Source: an uncultured Rikenellaceae bacterium (lineage in GTDB: Bacteria; Bacteroidota; Bacteroidia; Bacteroidales; Rikenellaceae). From it: a DNA stretch of 53,462 nucleotides. The stretch is from the NCBI GenBank assembly GCA_910588925.1, contig CAJURV010000006.1, positions 1 to 53,462 on the forward strand, written 5' to 3'. Of the stretch, positions 25,963 through 34,414 are shown in pieces. The translations under genes were made by a program, and so were the position numbers. The notes beneath the pieces are model-generated. The model was not told the origin of the DNA. It saw only the letters and a program-made list of their open reading frames with translations, and did not search any database. Within the stretch, counting starts at the first letter, position 1; every line of letters begins with the position of its first letter.

Positions 25963-26133
25963 AAAAACGAGAGGCACAGCCCCTTTTAAGGTGCATAATT
26001 TTCAGTGACACCGCAGGATGTTTTGGGTAGACACATGACATTTAGTGGAACGACGAGGCGACGTCAACACATCTGTAACAATGTATTCACAGCATCACTG
26101 CATCTCTTTAACATTGGAAAGGGAAGCGGTCCC

Positions 26134-26838
26134 CTATCCCCAAGCGATCGAGGCGAACATGACGGGACTATCCGAAACGACTGCGAAAACGGACTCATCG
26201 TCGGTCTCGTCGAGACGTAATACGAGAGTTTCGCCGTATCTCGACTCCTTTATGAAATTGGCATCGAGACGTTTTACCGTTCGCCTCTCCAACTTTTCCA
26301 TTCCTACCATATCGAGCATCCAGCCTATGTAACGCGTAGTGTTGGTGTGTCCGTTGAAATCAATATCGGAGTAGCGTACCCTATGCCGCTCCTCTAAGGA
26401 GTAAGACGGAGCCAGACGCAATCTCCGCGGACGCGATATGCCTATATCACGGGGTTCGGTAGCGCAATCGAGCCACTCGAGCGACACGAGCGAACGCGTA
26501 GTGCGGTTTATGACAGACCACTGCGTAGTGGCCCGCGCCGTCACATTGCCGCTGCTATCGCGTACTTCATGATGCCGTGTGGTGAATATGCGGTCGAGCG
26601 ATTCAACCCATGTCGTTATAGAAAAATACTCATGCTCCGACATGGTACGCTCCGTCTCGATGGCAAAACGCGAGAGCACCCATGTAGAATCGCGCTTTTC
26701 CAGATCGCGCACCCCGAATCCGCGCGAATCGGCATCCTCGCCGGCCGTCTGGAGTATATAGTCGCCCAATGCCACGACCGTCATACGTCCTGCAAAATCG
26801 ACATCTTTGGGGTGTACCTTATAATTACATGTAAGCAT
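26134..26838 (-). CDS. Acyl-ACP thioesterase (FatA/FatB type)
   Basis: The protein has 234 aa with two hotdog domains. The first (about 1-130) has VDFAGRMTVVALGDYILQTA and STWVLSRFAIETERTMSEHE. The second (about 145-234) has HRVRYSDIDFNGHTNTTRYI with the Asn and His of the thioesterase active site. It releases fatty acids from acyl carrier protein. It is monocistronic, minus strand, upstream of nothing obvious on its 3' side. No exact promoter box is found. Confidence 0.88.
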   Translation of the reverse strand: MLTCNYKVHPKDVDFAGRMTVVALGDYILQTAGEDADSRGFGVRDLEKRDSTWVLSRFAIETERTMSEHEYFSITTWVESLDRIFTTRHHEVRDSSGNVTARATTQWSVINRTTRSLVSLEWLDCATEPRDIGISRPRRLRLAPSYSLEERHRVRYSDIDFNGHTNTTRYIGWMLDMVGMEKLERRTVKRLDANFIKESRYGETLVLRLDETDDESVFAVVSDSPVMFASIAWG

Positions 26839-26914
26839 ACCTTATTATATTTATGTGTTTCGCACTAACGAAGCAACAATGGCATAACCCGGAAAACATT
26901 CATGTGAAATGAAA

Positions 26915-26936
26915 CGGCCGGGCGAGAACCCGGCCG
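26915..26936. terminator. Hairpin terminator between the thioesterase gene and glyA
   Basis: CGGCCGGG (26915-26922) pairs perfectly with CCCGGCCG (26929-26936) around a 6-nt loop. On the minus strand TTTCATTT follows. It lies 27 nt past the glyA stop codon. Confidence 0.7.
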
Positions 26937-26962
26937 CAAGAAACTACGATCGTCCTCCGGGA

Positions 26963-28252
26963 CTATCTGCGAGACCAGGCGAAAAGAGGATAGTTACCCA
27001 TCATCTTGTTTACCTGTGCGCGTACTTCGTCTATGACCTCATCCGATTCCGGATTGCTCAGAACACGGTCGATAAGACCCACGATAGTATCCATCTGCTC
27101 CTCTTTGAGACCGCGGGTGGTGATGGCTGGAGTACCTACGCGTATGCCCGAGGTGAGGAAGGGCGAACGGCTGTCGTAGGGCACCATGTTCTTGTTGGTG
27201 GTTATATCGGCGCGAACGAGTGCCTTTTCGGCCGCCTTACCGGTAAGATCGGGGAACTTGGTGCGCAAGTCTATCAACATAAGGTGGTTGTCGGTACCTC
27301 CGGATACGAGCTTATAACCGCGCTTATTGAAAGCCTCTGCCATAGCCGCCGCATTTTTCTGAACCTGAGTCTGATACTCCACGTAAGAGGGTTCGAGCGC
27401 CTCCATGAAAGCCACCGCCTTGGCTGCTATGACATGCTCCAGAGGGCCGCCCTGCGTACCCGGGAACACGGCGGAGTTTATTATCTGCGACATCATCTTG
27501 ACCTGCCCTTTCGGCGTCTTATAGCCCCACGGATTCTCGAAATCCTTGCCCATGAGTATGATACCGCCTCTCGGACCGCGAAGTGTCTTATGGGTGGTAG
27601 AGGTGACTATGTGGGCGTATTTGACAGGGTTTTTGAGCAACCCGGCGGCTATAAGACCCGCCGTATGGGCCATATCCACCATAAAGAGCGCTCCGACCTT
27701 ATCGGCTATCTTACGCATACGTTCGTAATCCCATTCGCGGCAATATGCCGACGCACCGCCCACTATCAACTTAGGCTTATGCTCGAGGGCCAACGCCTCC
27801 ATCTTGTCGTAGTCGATAGTGCCGGTCTTCTCGTCCACGGTGTAACCCACAGCCTTGAAGTTGATGCCGGAGAAGTTGACGGGCGAACCGTGCGAGAGGT
27901 GACCGCCGTGCGAGAGGTCGAGACCCATGAAAGTGTCGCCGTATTTCAGAACTGCAGTGAAGACAGCCATATTGGCCTGTGCGCCCGAGTGGGGCTGCAC
28001 GTTGGCGTATTCGGCGCCGAACAACTTGCAGAGACGGTCGATAGCCAGTTGCTCAACCTGATCGACCACTTCGCAACCGCCGTAATAACGGGCCCCCGGA
28101 TATCCTTCCGCATATTTATTGGTCAACACGGAGCCCATAGCCTCCATGACTTGGTCGCTGACGAAATTTTCAGACGCGATAAGCTCTATGCCGTGCATCT
28201 GACGCTCTTTCTCCTTCTCTATGAGAGAGAATATCTGATTGTCTCTTTCCAT
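26963..28252 (-). CDS. glyA: Serine hydroxymethyltransferase
   Basis: The protein has 429 aa, full length. It interconverts serine and glycine with tetrahydrofolate as one-carbon carrier. The PLP lysine is Lys222 in VTSTTHKTLRGPRGG. Other signatures are ELIASENFVSDQVMEAMGSV, NKYAEGYPGARYYGGCEVVD, VQPHSGAQANMAVF and MVDMAHTAGLIAAG. An exact promoter lies at 28278-28308, divergent from the lrgAB promoter. Confidence 0.97.
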   Translation of the reverse strand: MERDNQIFSLIEKEKERQMHGIELIASENFVSDQVMEAMGSVLTNKYAEGYPGARYYGGCEVVDQVEQLAIDRLCKLFGAEYANVQPHSGAQANMAVFTAVLKYGDTFMGLDLSHGGHLSHGSPVNFSGINFKAVGYTVDEKTGTIDYDKMEALALEHKPKLIVGGASAYCREWDYERMRKIADKVGALFMVDMAHTAGLIAAGLLKNPVKYAHIVTSTTHKTLRGPRGGIILMGKDFENPWGYKTPKGQVKMMSQIINSAVFPGTQGGPLEHVIAAKAVAFMEALEPSYVEYQTQVQKNAAAMAEAFNKRGYKLVSGGTDNHLMLIDLRTKFPDLTGKAAEKALVRADITTNKNMVPYDSRSPFLTSGIRVGTPAITTRGLKEEQMDTIVGLIDRVLSNPESDEVIDEVRAQVNKMMGNYPLFAWSRR

Positions 28253-28277
28253 AATGGATTTTTAATATTTTACCAAT

Positions 28278-28308
28278 CAAAGATAAAAAGTTTATTTCAA
28301 AAATCAAA
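28278..28308 (-). promoter_or_regulatory. Promoter of glyA
   Basis: On the minus strand, TTTG (complement of 28305-28308) and TATCTTTG (complement of 28278-28285) are 19 nt apart. The -7 box ends about 25 nt before the ATG. Confidence 0.82.
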
Positions 28309-28383
28309 ACACTGTTTCATATCTTCGCGCAAAAGAGATTTTACATCATAATATCGTACAATCGGGCATTTAAAATTAATACA

Positions 28384-28391
28384 TATATTTG
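28384..28391 (+). promoter_or_regulatory. -7 box of the lrgAB operon
   Basis: TATATTTG matches TAnnTTTG. The expected -33 region contains TTTA rather than TTTG. The predicted leader is about 65 nt and contains the hairpin at 28405-28450. Confidence 0.6.
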
Positions 28392-28404
28392 GAGCTCCGA
28401 ACAC

Positions 28405-28450
28405 CGCTTTCCCCTACGGTACGGCATACTTCGCACCGTACGAGAAAGCG
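28405..28450 (+). promoter_or_regulatory. Leader hairpin upstream of lrgA
   Basis: CGCTTTC (28405-28411) pairs with GAAAGCG (28444-28450), and TACGGT pairs with ACCGTA inside. It occupies most of the 5' UTR and ends 14 nt before the ATG, so it could affect translation. No T-tract follows. Confidence 0.45.
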
Positions 28451-28464
28451 AAAACACCAGAGCT

Positions 28465-28824
28465 ATGATAGCCAAAGCATTGATTATACTCGTATTCTAC
28501 CTGATGGGAGAGGGGATCAGCCTGCTTATCGGACGATTCATCCCCGGCAGCGTCATAGGCATGTTGCTTCTGTTCGGTGCGCTATCGGCGAAGATAGTGA
28601 AGCCGGAGAATGTCGACACAATAGCCAAAGCGCTCATAGCCAACATGGTCATATTCTTTCTGCCTCCGGCCGTAGGAATCATGAACTCATTGGACGTAAT
28701 ATCGCGCAACATATTCGGAATAGTGTTGGCCTCGACGTTAAGCACCATGCTCGTGATAGCCACTGTAGGATTAATCCAGCAAAAGATCGGGGTAAGGACC
28801 TTCCGCAAAAGAAAGGATAGATAA
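28465..28824 (+). CDS. lrgA: CidA/LrgA family holin-like membrane protein
   Basis: The protein has 119 aa and consists of four predicted membrane helices (about 5-22, 28-45, 59-82 and 86-105) with a basic tail (RTFRKRKDR). It has the family signature GRFIPGSVIGMLLLFGAL and NMVIFFLPPAVGIMNS. With LrgB it forms a membrane pair implicated in other bacteria in murein hydrolase control or in export of pyruvate-like by-products. Which role applies here is not known. Its stop overlaps the lrgB start by 1 nt (TAATG). Confidence 0.93.
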   Translation: MIAKALIILVFYLMGEGISLLIGRFIPGSVIGMLLLFGALSAKIVKPENVDTIAKALIANMVIFFLPPAVGIMNSLDVISRNIFGIVLASTLSTMLVIATVGLIQQKIGVRTFRKRKDR

Positions 28825-29528
28825 TGGACGCTTTTCTGCAATCGCATCTTCTGTGGCTGACGTTGACGCTGGCCGTCTACGCGGGAGCATCGTGGATATT
28901 CTCGCGCCTGCATCTGGGGCTGCTCCACCCGTTGCTGGTATCGACGGCGGTGATGATAGGCCTGCTCAAACTCACCGGCGTATCTTATGCCACATACGCC
29001 GAATCGACCGACATGATCTCGTTCATGTTAGGCCCTGCAGTAGTATCGTTGGGGTATGTGCTGTACGAGCAGATCGACCACATCAGAAGGAACGTGACAT
29101 CAATACTCGTATCTACGTTCGCAGGGAGCGTAGTGGGAGTGGTAAGCGTAATAGCCATACTACGCATAACAGGTGCCGACAGCGCCGTCATAGCGTCCAT
29201 AGCGCCCAAATCGGTGACTACCCCGATAGCCATACAGCTCTCGGAACAATCCGGCGGCATAGCATCGCTTACATCGATGGCAGTGGTGATATGCGGCATA
29301 TTCGGTGCCATAGCCGCACCATACGTATTCCGTATATTCCGCATATCGTCGCCCGTAGCCAAAGGACTCGCTTTCGGATCGTCGGCACACGGCGTAGGCA
29401 CAGCGGCGGCCGTGAAGATGGGAGCTGTAGAGGGAGCCATCAGCGGATTGGCGATAGGTGTAATGGGCGTGATGACGGCTCTAGCCCTGCCGTTGGTAGC
29501 GGTGGTGATGCGGTATCTGGAGCTGTAG
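28824..29528 (+). CDS. lrgB: LrgB/CidB family membrane protein
   Basis: The protein has 234 aa with six to eight hydrophobic segments. The family motifs are MISFMLGPAVVSLGYVLYEQ, then SIAPKSVTTPIAIQLSEQSG and KGLAFGSSAHGVGTAAAVKM. It is the partner of LrgA, translationally coupled by a TAATG overlap. No terminator is seen directly downstream. Confidence 0.95.
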   Translation: MDAFLQSHLLWLTLTLAVYAGASWIFSRLHLGLLHPLLVSTAVMIGLLKLTGVSYATYAESTDMISFMLGPAVVSLGYVLYEQIDHIRRNVTSILVSTFAGSVVGVVSVIAILRITGADSAVIASIAPKSVTTPIAIQLSEQSGGIASLTSMAVVICGIFGAIAAPYVFRIFRISSPVAKGLAFGSSAHGVGTAAAVKMGAVEGAISGLAIGVMGVMTALALPLVAVVMRYLEL

Positions 29529-29639
29529 TACTCCGGGCCCGATGCAGATAACGAACCCGCATAGCTACCGTTACCGAAAATCACACCTTATTATTTCGAC
29601 GTCTTCGGCTTTTCAGAATTTTACACCGCATAAAATAAT

Positions 29640-29671
29640 ATTGCACAATAGAAAAAAAAAGCGTACCTTTA
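29640..29671 (+). promoter_or_regulatory. Promoter of glnN
   Basis: ATTG (29640-29643) and TACCTTTA (29664-29671) are 20 nt apart and each has one mismatch to TTTG/TAnnTTTG. The leader is about 145 nt. Within it AAAGAGC (near 29680) can pair with GCTCTTT (near 29751), so a long-range structure is possible. Confidence 0.6.
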
Positions 29672-29820
29672 AACCCATAAAGAGCAGACAGAATGCACCT
29701 CAAACCATTGACATTCGCACACTTACAGGAAACCGACATCTTTTCCCGCGCTCTTTCGCCTACCGTCTCCCCGATGGTTTTCCACCTTAAAACCCACATA
29801 CATTTTTTAACCGTACCACT

Positions 29821-32013
29821 ATGAGTATATTGCGATTCGATCTTCTGACCGAGGCTTTTCGCCGCAAACCCGTCAAACTCGAAGCACTCGACGCCCGTCC
29901 TTCGGAGTTGTTCGGAGTCAACGTTTTCAATCGTGAGAGGATGCAGAAATACCTTACCAAAGGGGTCTACAAAACGCTCACCGAATCCATCGACAAAGGG
30001 TTGCCGCTCAACCGCAACATCGCCGACAGCGTAGCCCAAGGCATGCGACAATGGGCCATGGACATGAAAGCGACGCACTACACTCACTGGTTCCATCCCC
30101 TTACCGGCGGCACTGCCGAAAAGCACGACGCTTTCATAGAGCACGACGGCCGCGGCGGCGTGATAGAGGAGTTTTCGGGCAAGGTACTCATACAACAGGA
30201 GACCGACGCGTCGAGCTTCCCCAACGGCGGCATACGCAACACGTTCGAGGCGCGCGGCTACTCCGCATGGGACATATCGTCGCCGGCATTCGTGGTAGGC
30301 GACACGCTCTGCATACCCACCATCTTCATATCGTACACCGGCGACGCGCTCGACTACAAGACACCTCTGCTCAAATCGAACCATGCGGTGGGAAAAGCCG
30401 CGCTCGATGTATGCCGGTACTTCTACGACGACGTAAGCAAGGTGATATCGTATCTGGGCTGGGAACAGGAATATTTCCTCGTCGACGAATCGCTATGGGG
30501 GGCACGTCCCGACCTGATGCTCACCGGCCGTACCCTCATGGGCCACGACAGCGCAAAGAACCAACAGCTCGAAGACCACTATTTCGGGGCCATACCCTCA
30601 CGCGTGCTGGCATTCATGACAGAGCTCGAGATAGAAGCGCTCAAATTGGGCATACCTGTCAAAACACGACATAACGAAGTGGCTCCCAACCAGTTCGAGC
30701 TGGCCCCGATATACGAGGAGACCAACTTGGCAAACGACCACAACCTGCTTCTTATGGTGGTGATGCGTCGCGTGGCTCGTCGTCACGGTTTTAGGGTGCT
30801 ATTTCACGAAAAACCGTTCAAAGGGGTCAACGGATCGGGCAAACACAACAACTGGAGCCTCGGCACCGACACCGGCGTCAATCTGCTATCTCCCGGCGGC
30901 GACAACGCTCTCGAGAACCTGCGTTTCGTCACGTTCCTCGTGAACGTAATGAAGGCCGTACACTCCCACAACGGCTTGCTCAAAGCCTCTATAAGCTCGG
31001 CGACCAACGCACACCGGTTGGGCGGCGGCGAGGCACCTCCCGCCATAGTCTCCATATTCCTAGGCTCACAGGTAAGTCAAGTGCTGACACGTCTGGAATC
31101 GACCGACACCGACGACATAATAACTTTCGACAACAAATCGCAACTCGAACTCGGCGTATCCAACATCCCCGAGTTGTTACTCGACAATACCGACCGTAAC
31201 CGCACCTCTCCGTTCGCATTCACCGGCAACAGGTTCGAGTTCCGCGCCGTAGGATCGTCAGCCAACAGCGCCGAAGCCATGCTGGTGCTCAACGCCGCCG
31301 TAGCCGACCAGCTATGCAGCTTCAAACGGGAGGTAGACGCTCTCATATCGGGCGGCATGACCAAAGAGGTGGCCTTGGTGACAGTGGTCAAGAGGCTCAT
31401 AGTCGATTGCAAAGCCATCTGGTTCGACGGCAACGGCTACAGCGACCAATGGAAAGAGGAGGCCGCACGCCGCGGTCTCGACTGCGAAACGAGCGTACCG
31501 TTGATATTCGACCGCTACGTACTTCCGAGCAGTATAGAGATGTTCGAGCGTACCGGAGTGCTCAGCCGTCGCGAGCTCAAGTCTCGTTGCGAGGTGGCGT
31601 GGGAGACCTATACCAAAAAGGTACAGATAGAGGCGCGCGTGATGGGCGACCTCACCATGAACCATATCGTTCCGGTGGCATCGGGCTACCAATCGGTGCT
31701 TCTCGACAACGTCTACAAGATAAAGGCGCTCTTCCCGGCCGAAGAGGCGGAGGAGATGTCGCGCCACGACGTGGAATTGATAAGGCGAATATCGGGACAT
31801 GTCGACTTCATCACCACCAACGTCACCAAACTGATAGACGCCCGCAAAGCCGCCAATGTCATAAGTTGCGAACGCGAGAAGGCCATCGCCTACCACGACA
31901 CGGTGGTGCCGCTCATGAGCGAGATACGAAGCCACATCGACAAACTCGAACTCATCGTCGACGACCGCGTATGGACGCTTCCCAAATACAGAGAGCTACT
32001 ATTCATAAGATAA
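29821..32013 (+). CDS. glnN: Glutamine synthetase, type III
   Basis: The protein has 730 aa, the large GSIII form typical of Bacteroidales. It makes glutamine from glutamate, ammonia and ATP. GSIII hallmarks are visible: MRQWAMDMKATHYTHWFHPL (start of the GS-like core), GWEQEYFLVDESL (metal-binding Glu), TRHNEVAPNQFELAPIYEET, HEKPFKGVNGSGKHNNWSLG (ATP and ammonia site) and FRAVGSSANSAEAM. The C-terminal 200 residues are the GSIII-specific helical domain. It is a single gene with its own promoter and a strong terminator. Confidence 0.97.
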   Translation: MSILRFDLLTEAFRRKPVKLEALDARPSELFGVNVFNRERMQKYLTKGVYKTLTESIDKGLPLNRNIADSVAQGMRQWAMDMKATHYTHWFHPLTGGTAEKHDAFIEHDGRGGVIEEFSGKVLIQQETDASSFPNGGIRNTFEARGYSAWDISSPAFVVGDTLCIPTIFISYTGDALDYKTPLLKSNHAVGKAALDVCRYFYDDVSKVISYLGWEQEYFLVDESLWGARPDLMLTGRTLMGHDSAKNQQLEDHYFGAIPSRVLAFMTELEIEALKLGIPVKTRHNEVAPNQFELAPIYEETNLANDHNLLLMVVMRRVARRHGFRVLFHEKPFKGVNGSGKHNNWSLGTDTGVNLLSPGGDNALENLRFVTFLVNVMKAVHSHNGLLKASISSATNAHRLGGGEAPPAIVSIFLGSQVSQVLTRLESTDTDDIITFDNKSQLELGVSNIPELLLDNTDRNRTSPFAFTGNRFEFRAVGSSANSAEAMLVLNAAVADQLCSFKREVDALISGGMTKEVALVTVVKRLIVDCKAIWFDGNGYSDQWKEEAARRGLDCETSVPLIFDRYVLPSSIEMFERTGVLSRRELKSRCEVAWETYTKKVQIEARVMGDLTMNHIVPVASGYQSVLLDNVYKIKALFPAEEAEEMSRHDVELIRRISGHVDFITTNVTKLIDARKAANVISCEREKAIAYHDTVVPLMSEIRSHIDKLELIVDDRVWTLPKYRELLFIR

Positions 32014-32017
32014 CACG

Positions 32018-32050
32018 AAAAGGCCGCACATTTGTAGTGCGGCCTTTTTT
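32018..32050 (+). terminator. Terminator of glnN
   Basis: AAAAGGCCGCAC and GTGCGGCCTTTT form a 12-bp stem with a 7-nt loop followed by T residues. It is located 5 nt after the stop codon. Confidence 0.92.
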
Positions 32051-32197
32051 ATCGTTTACGCACGATCGTCATTACCTTATCATATCGAAGCGAGAACACA
32101 CTATTAGCACATACCGGCCAGCGTTTCCGACAAGCCGACGCACAATCGGATTCGCTCGGATAGCCGGAACGAGAACCAATCGAAAAAATTCAACGTT

Positions 32198-34072
32198 ATG
32201 GAGCAACTGAAACACGAATGCGGTATAGCCATGATAAGGCTCCGCAAACCATTAGGATATTTTGCAGAACGTTACGGCACAGCCAAATATGCCCTGAACA
32301 AGCTCTACCTGTTAATGGAGAAGCAACACAACCGGGGTCAGGAGGGTGCCGGCATGGCATGCGTCAAGCTGTCGGCCCCTGCGGGCGAGGAGTTCATGTT
32401 CCGCGAGAGGGCGGAGGGCACGGGCGCCATAACGGATATATTCGCCGCGGCCGCAAAACGTATGTCGGCGGCAGAGCGCGAAGGGGCCTCCGAGGAGGAG
32501 CTGCCTTTCGTAGGCGACATCTACATGGGGCACCTGCGCTACAGCACCACCGGACGTTCGGGACTTACATACATACACCCGTTTCTGCGCCGTAGCAACT
32601 ACCGTGCGGCAACGATGGCATTGTGCGGCAACTTCAACATGACCAACATAGACGAGATATTCGCCTCCCTCGTAAAATGCGGACAACACCCACGCACCAC
32701 CGCCGACACCACCCTATTGCTCGAACAGATAGGCCACAGCCTCGACATGTATATTGAACGTCTGCACGGCATGGCTGGCAAGGACAGCCCCGACGAGACG
32801 GAGACCGTGCGACGCATGGAGAGCCTGTTGCGGATGGAAGAGGTGATAGCTCCATGCGCACGCACGTGGGACGGCGGTTTCGTGATATGCGGCGCCACCG
32901 GTAGCGGCGAGACATTCGTACTCCGCGACCCGTGGGGCATACGTCCCGCATTCTATCATGTGAACGACGAGATGGCGGTAGTAGCCTCCGAACGCCCGGT
33001 GATACAGACGGTCATGGACCTCGACACCGACAGCATAGAGGAGCTGGGGCCCGGCGAAGCCCTGCTGACGAGCGCCGACGGCTCGGTACGCACGGTGCAG
33101 GTACTCGAGGCACGAAAGCGTTCGGCATGTTCCTTCGAACGCATATACTTCTCTCGGGGGAGCGACCGCGACATCTACCGCGAACGCAAAGGACTCGGGG
33201 CCGGAGTGGTACCGGGCATACTCGAGGCGATAGACGGCGACATAGAGGGTACCGTATTCTCATTCGTCCCCAACACCGCCGAGATAGCCTTTTACGGCAT
33301 GGAAGAGGAGTTGGAGAACCGCCTCAACGCCATCAAGGCCCGCCGTCTGACAGAGGCCGGCACCGACGACCCCGATACCGTCGCCTCGATCCTCTCCGGA
33401 AAGGTACGTATAGAAAAGGTCGCAATAAAAGACATCAAGTTGCGAACGTTCATAACCGAAGGCAGCTGTCGCGACGACCTTGCCGGCCATGTCTACGACA
33501 TAAGCTACGGATCGGTATGCGAGGGCGTAGACAACCTCGTGGCCATAGACGACAGCATCGTACGCGGCACCACCTTACGACGTAGCATAGTGCGCATACT
33601 GGCCCGCCTGCATCCGCGCAGGTTAGTCATAGTATCGTCGGCGCCACAGATACGCTACCCCGACTTCTACGGCATAGACATGTCCGACATAGGATCGCTA
33701 ATAGCCTTCAGGGCCGCCGTGGAGCTACTCGGAGAAGAACGCGAAAAGGCGCTATCGGAGATATACCAACGCGCCTTAGCCCAAAGAGAGCTCCCCGCAG
33801 ATAAAAGGACAAATTGCGTCAAAGCTCTTTACGACCGTTTCACCGACGACGAGATAACGGGTATGATAACACGTCTTGTGACACCCCCGAATACAGAGTG
33901 CCCGGTCAGTATAGTCTACCAGTCGTTGGAGGCTTTGCACCGCATATGTCCCGATCACCGCGGCGACTGGTACTTCTCGGGCGACTACCCTACCCCGGGA
34001 GGCATGCGTCTTGTAAACGAGGCATTCATACGTTATTACGAAACGGAACGCCACACGATAAAAATACTATAG
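32198..34072 (+). CDS. PurF-like amidophosphoribosyltransferase homologue
   Basis: The protein has 624 aa, much longer than classical PurF (about 470-500 aa). The N-terminal glutaminase domain has the putative nucleophile at Cys8 (MEQLKHECGIAMIRL), so a 7-residue propeptide would have to be removed. It also has KQHNRGQEGAGMAC and YMGHLRYSTTGRSG. The phosphoribosyltransferase domain has the PRPP loop VDNLVAIDDSIVRGTTLRRS at about 444-463. Two insertions, near residues 80-105 and 190-215, and a C-terminal extension (about 540-624) account for the length. Similar long proteins occur in Bacteroidales alongside a normal PurF. The gene is not in a purine operon, so its substrate may differ. Confidence 0.88.
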   Translation: MEQLKHECGIAMIRLRKPLGYFAERYGTAKYALNKLYLLMEKQHNRGQEGAGMACVKLSAPAGEEFMFRERAEGTGAITDIFAAAAKRMSAAEREGASEEELPFVGDIYMGHLRYSTTGRSGLTYIHPFLRRSNYRAATMALCGNFNMTNIDEIFASLVKCGQHPRTTADTTLLLEQIGHSLDMYIERLHGMAGKDSPDETETVRRMESLLRMEEVIAPCARTWDGGFVICGATGSGETFVLRDPWGIRPAFYHVNDEMAVVASERPVIQTVMDLDTDSIEELGPGEALLTSADGSVRTVQVLEARKRSACSFERIYFSRGSDRDIYRERKGLGAGVVPGILEAIDGDIEGTVFSFVPNTAEIAFYGMEEELENRLNAIKARRLTEAGTDDPDTVASILSGKVRIEKVAIKDIKLRTFITEGSCRDDLAGHVYDISYGSVCEGVDNLVAIDDSIVRGTTLRRSIVRILARLHPRRLVIVSSAPQIRYPDFYGIDMSDIGSLIAFRAAVELLGEEREKALSEIYQRALAQRELPADKRTNCVKALYDRFTDDEITGMITRLVTPPNTECPVSIVYQSLEALHRICPDHRGDWYFSGDYPTPGGMRLVNEAFIRYYETERHTIKIL

Positions 34073-34162
34073 CGCAGCGTCGTACCACGGCCCGGATGAC
34101 TCGATATATCTAAAACTACGGCAGGCCCGGAAGCCTTAACGAACGGACGCATGGCACATCTT

Positions 34163-34191
34163 TTGCGAACATTTGCAAACGGATTGCAACC
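34163..34191 (+). promoter_or_regulatory. Three phased direct repeats (TTGC[G/A]A[A/C]C)
   Basis: TTGCGAAC (34163), TTGCAAAC (34173) and TTGCAACC (34184) are spaced 10 and 11 bp apart, one helical turn each. They lie immediately upstream of the first TATCTTTG box. This pattern suits cooperative binding of an activator or repressor on one face of the DNA. Confidence 0.45.
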
Positions 34192-34199
34192 GTCAGCGA

Positions 34200-34218
34200 T
34201 TATCTTTGCATAAGATAA
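34200..34218. promoter_or_regulatory. Palindrome over a -7 box, site 1 (possible Fur-family operator)
   Basis: TTATCTT (34200-34206) and AAGATAA (34212-34218) are perfect 7-bp arms with a TGCAT spacer. The left part contains the TATCTTTG box at 34201-34208. An AT-rich 7-n-7 palindrome is the usual shape of Fur/Zur/PerR operators, and a Fur-family gene lies in the same operon. Confidence 0.5.
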
Positions 34219-34255
34219 ACTTCGCCACGGCGATGCTTAAACCGGCTCCCGGCCC

Positions 34256-34273
34256 GATTATCTTTGTATAATC
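34256..34273. promoter_or_regulatory. Palindrome over a -7 box, site 2 (possible Fur-family operator)
   Basis: GATTAT (34256-34261) and ATAATC (34268-34273) are perfect arms around CTTTGT. TATCTTTG at 34259-34266 overlaps the left arm. The sequence GATTATCTTTG is shared with site 1, 55 bp upstream, so the pair looks like duplicated operator-promoter units. Confidence 0.5.
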
Positions 34274-34414
34274 AGCTCCGGCAATATACGAACCTGACGA
34301 AGCGCAGAGACAGATGAAAAGCGTTGCTACGCATCGCCCTGCACGAGAAAGCGTAACATGCCTGATCGTTTACCGGCAAATATCTTTATCTGACGACGAC
34401 CTTAAATACAACGC

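Larger units (their letters stand above)
34073..34414. other. Regulatory-looking intergenic region before the metal ATPase gene
   Basis: It holds no gene. It contains three phased TTGC-type direct repeats (34163-34191), two palindromes overlapping TATCTTTG boxes (34200-34218 and 34256-34273), and a third box TATCTTTA at 34381-34388. No terminator is seen for the upstream gene. Confidence 0.6.

Noticed and set aside
26909..28351. 480-codon plus-strand ORF opposite glyA
   Set aside because: glyA is intact on the other strand. The antisense translation is Leu/His/Arg-rich with no recognisable domain.
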